This document shows positions 1 through 6,680 of a stretch of DNA of 27,773 bases, one piece after another. The stretch is from Spirochaetota bacterium (lineage in GTDB: Bacteria; Spirochaetota; UBA4802; JAFGJZ01). The DNA lies in NCBI GenBank assembly GCA_022704645.1, contig JAKJGA010000007.1, forward strand, positions 1 to 27,773, given 5' to 3'. The stretch's first letter is position 1. Each line of letters opens with the position of its first letter. The translations under genes were made by a program, and so were the position numbers. The notes beneath the pieces were generated by a model. The model was given only the letters and a program-made list of their open reading frames with translations, did no database searches and was not told the DNA's origin.

Positions 1-2
1 CA

Positions 3-572
3 CTTTCTGATTTGGTCTCAGCCTGTAATAACATTATTGCCGAAGAAAAGATAAAAGTAGAAGGAATAAGTTCACCTCTTTTTATAAGCAAAAAATATAA
101 TTCATATTCAGTCTGTTCTCTTTCATCCTCAGATTATTTTGACGAAAAGGTTTTCAGTAAATTTGCAGAAATCATTCTTAATATTTATACCTTCCAACAG
201 AAAAGTAAATCCGATTTATCTGGAACCTTTTCTTCTATTCTTAAAGAATTTTCTTCATTTGCCAGCAATCGCACAAGATTTTGTGAAATATTCAGAATTT
301 CAAATCTAAAAAACACATTTTCTCATACCGGTTTTCATAATATAATGAAAGTCTGCGGACAGCTTAAAGAATACTTTAAAAATAATGATGAAGAAAGCAG
401 ATTATTCGCTTTGTCACCTGACATGTATCTTGTCATTAGAAATAATCCGGATAAACTAATTGATAATCCGCATTTTGAGCTGCAGAATATACCGCTAAAA
501 ATTGAAAAAAGAATTATTGAAGTCAGGGGAAAAGAACAATACGCTGATTTTTTGCGTCATATTTCAGGCTAA
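3..572 (+). CDS. C-terminal part of an unrecognised protein (cut by window edge)
   Basis: The frame is open from the first bases of the window, so the true start lies to the left. The TTG at 12 has no visible ribosome binding site and is probably internal. About 189 residues remain. They are mixed hydrophilic and alpha/beta-like, with no signal peptide, membrane segment or motif I can name; a stretch near the end (FALSPDMYLVIRNNPDK) looks like a soluble regulatory or sensor domain, but this is weak. The gene converges on the permease gene potC with only four bases between the stop codons, so there is no room for a separate terminator. It is the only plus-strand gene in the first 4.9 kb. No function is proposed. 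Confidence 0.6.
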   Translation, partial: LSDLVSACNNIIAEEKIKVEGISSPLFISKKYNSYSVCSLSSSDYFDEKVFSKFAEIILNIYTFQQKSKSDLSGTFSSILKEFSSFASNRTRFCEIFRISNLKNTFSHTGFHNIMKVCGQLKEYFKNNDEESRLFALSPDMYLVIRNNPDKLIDNPHFELQNIPLKIEKRIIEVRGKEQYADFLRHISG

Positions 573-576
573 AACT

Positions 577-1344
577 CTACTGTTTAACCAGGAATTTGCG
601 GCTCATTAAAACCAGAAAAAACGTAGCGATTACAAAAAGAACAGAAAGAGAATTAATTACCGCAGGGAAACCGTGCTTCATCATGCTGTAAATATATCCT
701 GGAAGAGTTGCCGCACCGGCGCCGGAAACAAAAAATGTTATAACAAAATCGTCAATTGAAAGAGTGAATGCCATAATTCCTCCGGCAAGAATCCCCGGAA
801 AAACAAGCGGAATCACGACAAGCCGCATTGCATTGAATCTGCCTGCTCCTAAATCAAGAGCCGCTTCATAAAGAGATGAATCAAAATCCTGCAGTCTCGC
901 CAGAACAACCATTGCAACATAGCTGATACTGAAAGTTACATGAGCGAGAAATACCGTCATAAGCCCAAGCTGTATTTTTACGGCAACAAAGAATATAAGA
1001 AGACTCATACCTATCAGAATATCCGGCACAACCAGCGGAGAAAAAAGAAGCATTCGGTGAATGGTCTGAAAACGCGATTTGTATTTTTCAAGCGCAAATG
1101 CGGCGACTGATCCCAGAATCATTGATAAAACTGCAGATGAAAAAGCGATTAAAAGAGAATTCATAAATGCAGACCAGATGTTCTTGTCCGCAAATAGTTT
1201 TGAGTACCAGACAAACGTGAAGCTTTTCCACTCTCCGCCGAAGCGCGCACTGTTAAAAGAATTGATAGCGACAATTATTACAGGCAGATAAAAAAACACC
1301 ATGACGAATAATGTTATGAGTAGTGCGAATTTTCCTCTTTTCAT
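577..1344 (-). CDS. potC: Spermidine/putrescine ABC transporter permease, PotC-type
   Basis: This is a 255-residue inner-membrane permease of the binding-protein-dependent type, with about six hydrophobic segments. The first lies at residues 8-28, and a periplasmic loop follows. The cytoplasmic EAA loop that docks on the ATPase is clear at about residues 160-180 (EAALDLGAGRFNAMRLVVIP). The length and the phrase FTLSIDDFVITFFVSG are typical of PotC. Its start overlaps the end of potB by four bases (ATGA), so the two should be translationally coupled, and it is the last gene of the argH-potA-potB-potC run. In PotABCD systems PotB and PotC form the heterodimeric channel for polyamines. The exact substrate here is inferred from family only. 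Confidence 0.88.
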   Translation of the reverse strand: MKRGKFALLITLFVMVFFYLPVIIVAINSFNSARFGGEWKSFTFVWYSKLFADKNIWSAFMNSLLIAFSSAVLSMILGSVAAFALEKYKSRFQTIHRMLLFSPLVVPDILIGMSLLIFFVAVKIQLGLMTVFLAHVTFSISYVAMVVLARLQDFDSSLYEAALDLGAGRFNAMRLVVIPLVFPGILAGGIMAFTLSIDDFVITFFVSGAGAATLPGYIYSMMKHGFPAVINSLSVLFVIATFFLVLMSRKFLVKQ

Positions 1345-2210
1345 TTAAACTTACCCGTGAGAGCGGCTTTACGCTGCCAGAGAGCCGCAAAGAGAAGCGG
1401 AATGAATACCGCAAGCATCAACAGCGCAGAAAGAGCTGAAGCATGAGGAAGATTCCGGTCAACAAAACTTCTCTGGGCTATTTTACTTCCGATCATTTCA
1501 ACCGAAGCTCCGCCGACTAATTCAGGTATAACGTATGAACCAAGAGACGGAATCAGAACTACAATAAATGCCGCTACAATTCCCGAGCTGATTCCGGGCA
1601 AAAATACTTTTCGAAAAGCCTGAAAGCGGCTTGCTCCGAGATCTCTCGCTGCTTCAATAAGTGAAAAATCGAATTTTTCAGCCGCGGCATAAATAGGAAG
1701 TATCGCAAAAGGCAGATGCGAATAAACAAGAACAATTAAAACAGTTTCAGGCCGGTACAATAGAATCGAATTCGGATCCGCAAGCGACAATGTAACCAGA
1801 ATTTTTTTTATAAAACCGTCGGGATGAAGGAGTACTTTCCATGCGATAATTCTAATTAGAAAATTTGTCCAGAAAGGAACAATTACAAGAACAAGAAATA
1901 TTTCGCGCATTCTTTTTCCTGTCCGGGCTATATAATAACCAACAGGAAGAGCCAGCAGTATAGCAATAAATGTTGAAATAAGAGAAAGGTATATTGTTCT
2001 CCAGAAAATAACAGGGTATATAGGATTGAAAAGCTCTTTAATAGTTGAAAGAGTCCATTCTTCCCCTATTCCGCCGTAAGGATCCGCTGCTTTGAAAGCA
2101 ATTGCGAAGATTACACCTATTGGAATAACGAATAAAATTACAAGCCAGATGAACGATGGAAACGAACTCAACAATTCATTTCGTTTTTTTGAATATGGTG
2201 AAGGCTTCAT
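1341..2210 (-). CDS. potB: Spermidine/putrescine ABC transporter permease, PotB-type
   Basis: This 289-residue inner-membrane permease has a basic N-terminus, a first membrane span at about residues 18-38 and several further spans. The EAA loop reads EAARDLGASRFQAFRKVFLPG at about residues 185-205, and the PEFxPFWTNFLIR-like segment (IVPFWTNFLIRIIAWK) is characteristic of PotB. It pairs with PotC to form the translocation pore and is driven by PotA. It overlaps potA upstream and potC downstream by four bases each, a tightly coupled arrangement. No potD (periplasmic binding protein) follows potC. The gene beyond it is on the other strand, so the binding protein must be encoded elsewhere. Confidence 0.88.
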   Translation of the reverse strand: MKPSPYSKKRNELLSSFPSFIWLVILFVIPIGVIFAIAFKAADPYGGIGEEWTLSTIKELFNPIYPVIFWRTIYLSLISTFIAILLALPVGYYIARTGKRMREIFLVLVIVPFWTNFLIRIIAWKVLLHPDGFIKKILVTLSLADPNSILLYRPETVLIVLVYSHLPFAILPIYAAAEKFDFSLIEAARDLGASRFQAFRKVFLPGISSGIVAAFIVVLIPSLGSYVIPELVGGASVEMIGSKIAQRSFVDRNLPHASALSALLMLAVFIPLLFAALWQRKAALTGKFK

Positions 2211-3358
2211 ACGGTTTCCTGATCTAGAATTTCATCATCAGGAAGCGTAAGCAAGGCTTCGTCCTCTTCTTTATATTGTTCGAGCATATAACAGCTGTCA
2301 AGGCTCCAGTAAATGTAAACCTCATCATTGAAAGATATTTCTTTTATATCAAGCATAAATGTGCTGTGAACTGCGATAACTGAAATTCTAAAACCGTTAA
2401 CGCTGATCCAGTATTTAGTATGTGATCCGAGATAAATTATTTCTTCGACTTTACCTTTAAGAAGATTAATTTTTTCTTCTGAAGGTTTATTGTGGGATAT
2501 TCCGATTTTTTCTGGTCTTATGCTGAGGTATACCTTTCCGCCGGGTTTTACAGCCTTATCATTATAAACGCGTATGTCCGGAAATGATTCAACAGAGAGA
2601 AGACAATAATCTCCGTCTATGCTTTTAACTTCCCCGTCAAAGAAATTGGTATCACCTATGAATGCCGCAACAAAACTCGTTCTCGGAGCTTCATAAACTT
2701 CGACAGATGTGCCCTTCTGCTCAATCCGGCCTTTATTCATCACGGCGATTGTATCACTGATACTCATCGCCTCACTCTGATCGTGAGTAACATATAAAAA
2801 CGTTATGCCTACTTCATCATGCATCCAGTCGAGATCAACAAGCATTCTCTGGCGGAGTTTTAAATCAAGTGCAGCAAGAGGTTCATCAAGAAGAAGTACA
2901 TCAGGTTTATTGATCAGCGCACGTGCAATGGCGACTCTTTGTTTCTGCCCGCCCGAAAGTTTTGCGGGTTTTTTGGAAGCATGATCCGTCATCTGAATGA
3001 GATCCAGGTAACGTTCAACTTCATCGTTTATTTTTCCTTTTCCGAATCCGGAAACTTTCAGTCCAAATGCGATATTATCTTTTACCGAAAGATGCGGAAA
3101 AAGTGCGTAATTCTGAAATACAGTGTTTAATTTTCTTTTATTCGGAGGCAGATTGGTAATATCCTGACCGTCAAGGATTACTCTGCCGGCATCAGGTTCT
3201 TCAAAGCCGGCAGCGATTCTAAGCAATGTTGTTTTGCCGCAGCCGCTCGGGCCGAGAAGCGAAAAGATTTCTCCTTTTTTAACGGCAATTGACAGATTAT
3301 CAATTACCTTGTTTGAGCCGTAGCTCTTGGAAATATTCTCAAATATCAGGAAATCCAT
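2207..3358 (-). CDS. potA: Spermidine/putrescine ABC transporter ATP-binding protein, PotA-type
   Basis: This is a 383-residue cytoplasmic ATPase. The N-terminal nucleotide-binding domain has Walker A (GPSGCGKTT, about residues 36-44), a Q-loop (VFQNYALFPH), the ABC signature (LSGGQKQRVAIARAL), Walker B (VLLLDEP) and the switch histidine (VTHDQ). From about residue 235 a TOBE-like regulatory domain follows (FIGDTNFFDGEV, then SIRPEKIGI), as in PotA and other sugar, iron and polyamine importers. The last 20 residues are strongly acidic. It starts 27 bases after argH and overlaps potB by four bases, so it is probably cotranscribed with argH. Polyamine specificity rests on the PotB/PotC character of its partners. 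Confidence 0.9.
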   Translation of the reverse strand: MDFLIFENISKSYGSNKVIDNLSIAVKKGEIFSLLGPSGCGKTTLLRIAAGFEEPDAGRVILDGQDITNLPPNKRKLNTVFQNYALFPHLSVKDNIAFGLKVSGFGKGKINDEVERYLDLIQMTDHASKKPAKLSGGQKQRVAIARALINKPDVLLLDEPLAALDLKLRQRMLVDLDWMHDEVGITFLYVTHDQSEAMSISDTIAVMNKGRIEQKGTSVEVYEAPRTSFVAAFIGDTNFFDGEVKSIDGDYCLLSVESFPDIRVYNDKAVKPGGKVYLSIRPEKIGISHNKPSEEKINLLKGKVEEIIYLGSHTKYWISVNGFRISVIAVHSTFMLDIKEISFNDEVYIYWSLDSCYMLEQYKEEDEALLTLPDDEILDQETV

Positions 3359-3385
3359 TCTCGCCTCTCAGGCAATGCTTAGTTT

Positions 3386-4768
3386 CTATCTATTTTTTTC
3401 AATAATATTTTTAAGCTCAATAATCTGTTTTCTCACTTCAGAAAGCGATGTTGAACCAAGTGAAAGCTTTCTTTCGGTTGAATTTTCCGGGTTTAGTATT
3501 TCAACGATATCTGATTCAAAACAATCGGAGAATTTTTTTATTTCTTCAAGAGTGAGGCTGAAAAAATCTTTTCCGCTGGTTTCACAGAACTTAACGATGC
3601 TGCCGGAAACTTCATGAGCCTCGCGGAAAGGAAGCCCCTTCCGGGCAAGATAATCCGCAAGATCTGTAGCCGTGGAATAATTTGAAAAAACAGCTTGTCT
3701 CATGCGTTCTTTATTTACCGTCATTTCCTTTAGCATTTCGATCATCGCTTCAATTGAAAGTTTAATTGTATCAATCGAATCAAACAGAGATTCCTTATCT
3801 TCCTGCAAATCACGGTTATATGCAAGAGGAAGACCTTTCAATACAGTAAATAAAGAAATCATATTCCCGTAAACTCTTCCGGTTTTTCCGCGTATCAGTT
3901 CCGCAAGATCCGGATTTTTTTTCTGAGGCATAATGGATGAACCGGTTGTTACTTTGTCAGAAAGACGGATGAATCTGAATTCGGAACTTGACCAGAGAAT
4001 TATTTCTTCTGAAAAACGGGACAAATGCATTGCGCACACTGAACAGAAATACAGTACATCAAGCATGTAATCCCTGTCTGCAACGCAATCCATCGAGTTC
4101 ATATTGACAGATTTAAAATCAAGCAGTTTCTGAGTTATTGTTCTGTCTGTTGAGTAATTTACTCCGGCAAGAGCGCCCGCGCCGAGCGGTGATGAATCTG
4201 CAATATCGAGTGCAAAAAGCAGTCTTTTGAGATCGCGCGATAATGCCCATGCATGAGCCAGCATATGGTGAGAAAATCTTACAGGCTGGGCAACCTGAAG
4301 GTGCGTATATCCCGGCATGACAACTTCAGTATTCTTTTCAGCAGTTTCAACAAGTATAGAAATAAGATCTGTCAAAAGAGCTTTAATTTCGATTATTTCG
4401 TCTTTAATATAAAGACGGGTATCCGTTGCTACCTGATCATTTCTTGATCTGGCTGTATGAAGTCTTTTGCCCGCGTCACCGACTAGTTCTGTAAGACGTG
4501 ATTCGATATTCATATGGACGTCTTCAAGTGAACGCTTAAATTCAAATTTACCGGACTCAATTTCGTCTTCTATTTGGGAAAGACCCTTTTTTATCTGTTC
4601 GAAATCTTCGATAGAAATAATTCCGCATTTATTAAGCATCTCGGCATGAGCCTTTGATCCGCGAATATCCTGTTTGTATAATCTCTTGTCATAATGAACA
4701 GACACTGATATTCTTTCAGTGATATCCGATGGTTTATCTTCAAAACGGCCGCCCCAGAGTTTCTTCAT
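3386..4768 (-). CDS. argH: Argininosuccinate lyase
   Basis: This enzyme of 460 residues, the normal family length, cleaves argininosuccinate to arginine and fumarate in the last step of arginine synthesis. The N-terminus MKKLWGGRF is diagnostic, as are the HTARSRNDQVATD segment (about residue 105), the TxQVAQPVRFSHH region with the catalytic histidine neighbourhood, and the fumarase/aspartase signature GSSIMPQKKNPD at about residue 277. The ATG at 4768 is supported by a GAGG ribosome binding site seven bases upstream. It heads the argH-potABC run. Arginine is a polyamine precursor, which gives a plausible metabolic link with the transporter, but this is inference. argG is not in the window. 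Confidence 0.95.
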   Translation of the reverse strand: MKKLWGGRFEDKPSDITERISVSVHYDKRLYKQDIRGSKAHAEMLNKCGIISIEDFEQIKKGLSQIEDEIESGKFEFKRSLEDVHMNIESRLTELVGDAGKRLHTARSRNDQVATDTRLYIKDEIIEIKALLTDLISILVETAEKNTEVVMPGYTHLQVAQPVRFSHHMLAHAWALSRDLKRLLFALDIADSSPLGAGALAGVNYSTDRTITQKLLDFKSVNMNSMDCVADRDYMLDVLYFCSVCAMHLSRFSEEIILWSSSEFRFIRLSDKVTTGSSIMPQKKNPDLAELIRGKTGRVYGNMISLFTVLKGLPLAYNRDLQEDKESLFDSIDTIKLSIEAMIEMLKEMTVNKERMRQAVFSNYSTATDLADYLARKGLPFREAHEVSGSIVKFCETSGKDFFSLTLEEIKKFSDCFESDIVEILNPENSTERKLSLGSTSLSEVRKQIIELKNIIEKNR

Positions 4769-4839
4769 ATAACCTCAAACAAATTAATCATTACTGATGA
4801 TTCAGCCTTAACTCTTTGAATAATCTTACGACTGACACT

Positions 4840-4872
4840 TATAGTAAAAGAAATTGCAGACAATATTGTCAA
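4840..4872 (-). promoter_or_regulatory. Candidate promoter for argH-potABC
   Basis: On the minus strand a perfect TTGACA (4872-4867) is followed after 18 bases by TTTACT (4848-4843), with TACTAT overlapping it. This lies about 75 bases upstream of the argH start, inside the 150-bp divergent gap shared with the plus-strand zinc-ribbon gene. The opposite strand carries TTGTCA at 4866-4871, so the two promoters could share the same bases. This is based on match to consensus only. Confidence 0.4.
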
Positions 4873-4918
4873 GATTAAATGTTTAATAATACATCATCAG
4901 AATGTCGAATATAAGCTT

Positions 4919-5302
4919 ATGACAGAAATAATTATTGTTGCATCACTCATTCTGGTAACCGCAGTCGTTTATGTGCTTTTTTCAGGAACCAAAACGAATG
5001 AACCAAAAATAAAACAGAATGAAACAAAAGACGAATATTCGAAACTGCCGTGCATAATTTGCTGTTCAAGACTGAAACGCGGAGAACGGTTAAAAAGCGA
5101 AAAGTTCACGGTTGACGATAAAACAACCGTTCACATTTTCGGATGTCCTTTCTGTCTTAATGCGGATCACAGCAAACGTAAATGTCCGGTATGCAAAAAA
5201 AGCCTTAAGTGCAATGAATATCTTATCGGTGATATGTGGAAGAAGGATAACGGCAAGAACAGACTTCATGTCAAAGGATGTGTTAAGTGTATTTCGCAAT
5301 AA
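4919..5302 (+). CDS. Small membrane-anchored zinc-ribbon protein
   Basis: This is a 127-residue protein of unknown function. An N-terminal hydrophobic segment (about residues 3-22) should anchor it in the membrane, and the short linker is charged. The rest holds four cysteine pairs: CIICC near residue 45, CPFC near 77, CPVC near 90, and CVKC at the C-terminus. Together they could build two zinc ribbons, with CPFC and CPVC only 13 residues apart. I recall similar short proteins in spirochaetes but assign no function. The ATG at 4919 has only a weak ribosome binding site. The gene is divergent from argH and converges on the PHP gene, with three bases between the stop codons. Confidence 0.75.
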   Translation: MTEIIIVASLILVTAVVYVLFSGTKTNEPKIKQNETKDEYSKLPCIICCSRLKRGERLKSEKFTVDDKTTVHIFGCPFCLNADHSKRKCPVCKKSLKCNEYLIGDMWKKDNGKNRLHVKGCVKCISQ

Positions 5303-5305
5303 AAT

Positions 5306-6136
5306 TCAAAGAGGAGTTTTAATCCATCCATCATCATATATCATGGTATAATAGAATCCCAAAGACTTCAGTTTATCGGCGGCAAAATCATAATATGCGG
5401 CAATATCTTTTTTTCTGTGACAATCGGAATTTATTACTACAGGTATGTTATTTTTCAAAAGAAATTTCAGAATGTAATCTGAAGGGAAAAGATCCTTTGA
5501 TTTCTTTCTGCTAAGTGCACCGGTATTCACTTCAACGATTTTAGGATTAGCCGCAAGAGCGTCAAGGGCATCATTTAAGAAATCATTATACCAGGAAGCA
5601 TTTTCATCAAATATCTGAAAATCGACATTTACTTTTTTTATCAGATCAAAATGGGCCATTACATCAACTTCAGTATATTTGATCAAATAAATCATCCGCT
5701 CATAATATTCACGAACAGCACTTTTGATATCTTTGCCGGAATTAGCTAGAGAATCTGCAAACCGTGAACTGTTTCCGGTAATTGTTATATAATCTTTTCC
5801 GCCTGGTTCACCGAGAAGATGCACCGCTCCTATCAAATAATCATATTTGTTATCTGAGATTATTTTTTTTGAATATTCCCACGTTGACGGAATATAATCT
5901 ATCTCAAGAGCTGTAAATATTTTCATTTTATTAAATTTTTTTTTCGCATCATCAATTTCTTTGATATATGAAGATATCCGTTCTTCTTTCATCGTCCAGC
6001 GGGCATCAAAAGGAAGCGGCGCATGCGAAGAAAATCCAAGATGTGTGAAACCTGAAGAAAAGGCAAACTCAGCCATATCGAAAACAGTATCATGTCCGTC
6101 GCAAAAAAGAGTGTGAGTGTGGAAATTAGCAAGCAT
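5306..6136 (-). CDS. PHP-domain phosphatase, histidinol-phosphatase (HisK/HisJ) type
   Basis: This 276-residue enzyme has a PHP (polymerase and histidinol phosphatase) TIM-like barrel. All metal-binding segments are visible: HTHTLFCDGH at residues 6-15, GFSSHAPLP near 35, ALEIDYIP near 75, GAVHLL near 100, DVMAHFDLIKK near 160, EVNTGA near 200 and INSDCHRKKDI near 235. This order and length match the class that hydrolyses L-histidinol phosphate, and the assignment within PHP phosphatases is likely rather than certain. Its start overlaps the upstream CheD-like gene by 11 bases, making it the last member of the argS-TPR-CheD-PHP run. No other his gene is nearby, so a different phosphoester substrate is possible. 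Confidence 0.82.
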   Translation of the reverse strand: MLANFHTHTLFCDGHDTVFDMAEFAFSSGFTHLGFSSHAPLPFDARWTMKEERISSYIKEIDDAKKKFNKMKIFTALEIDYIPSTWEYSKKIISDNKYDYLIGAVHLLGEPGGKDYITITGNSSRFADSLANSGKDIKSAVREYYERMIYLIKYTEVDVMAHFDLIKKVNVDFQIFDENASWYNDFLNDALDALAANPKIVEVNTGALSRKKSKDLFPSDYILKFLLKNNIPVVINSDCHRKKDIAAYYDFAADKLKSLGFYYTMIYDDGWIKTPL

Positions 6137-6680
6137 CTTTAAAAATGTCTTCTGCAGAAATCATATAGTAATTGGATTCCTTCGTTTCAATATTCGTATT
6201 CTTAATAAAAAAAGATTCTTTTTGAGAGCTGTAAAAAGCCGAAATATTCTGCTGATAACCAGTAAGAAAAAGTTCTACCGAATAATCAAAAAGACTCAGA
6301 CTTTCAAGACTTGTAATTATATTGCTCCTTGCAATTTTTGAGCTGAGACTGTTTTCTTTATATCCTGCGCCGAAAACACCAAGACATGCGGTCTTTGTAC
6401 ACTTTTTATCATTAACAAGAATATCTCTGATTTCGGATATATGTTCAAGCGACACATCAGAATCATTTTCGCGGCATTTGAAAAGATGGTTAAGCCCCAT
6501 CCAGACCTGTCCGTTTGAATCTATTCCGGCAAGCATGACAGAAACACAGGTGGCAAGATCAACAATAAGTGCTGCATCGGAGGATTCAACCGCAGTTTCC
6601 TTCCATTTTACATAACATTTTCTTTTTTGTGAATATTCGTCATGAAAAATATCAGAAATAGTATTATTTGCCTGAATCAT
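6126..6680 (-). CDS. CheD-like protein (putative glutamine deamidase fold)
   Basis: This is a 184-residue soluble protein. The segment DLATCVSVMLAG (about residues 41-52) followed by GLNHLFK (about 62-68) resembles the catalytic Cys and His blocks of CheD, where the sequence is GSCV and GxxH. A later VFGAGY (about 100-106) resembles the KxFGGA loop of CheD. In CheD proteins the cysteine hydrolyses glutamine side chains of chemoreceptors. The spacing between Cys and His is 20 residues, slightly longer than usual, and the N-terminus is not standard, so this is a divergent member at best. It overlaps the TPR gene by 17 bases and the PHP gene by 11 bases. No other chemotaxis gene is near. Confidence 0.5.
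   Translation of the reverse strand: MIQANNTISDIFHDEYSQKRKCYVKWKETAVESSDAALIVDLATCVSVMLAGIDSNGQVWMGLNHLFKCRENDSDVSLEHISEIRDILVNDKKCTKTACLGVFGAGYKENSLSSKIARSNIITSLESLSLFDYSVELFLTGYQQNISAFYSSQKESFFIKNTNIETKESNYYMISAEDIFKDAC

Noticed and set aside
573..576. Shared terminator between the first gene and potC
   Set aside because: Only four bases separate the stops and no stem is visible around them.
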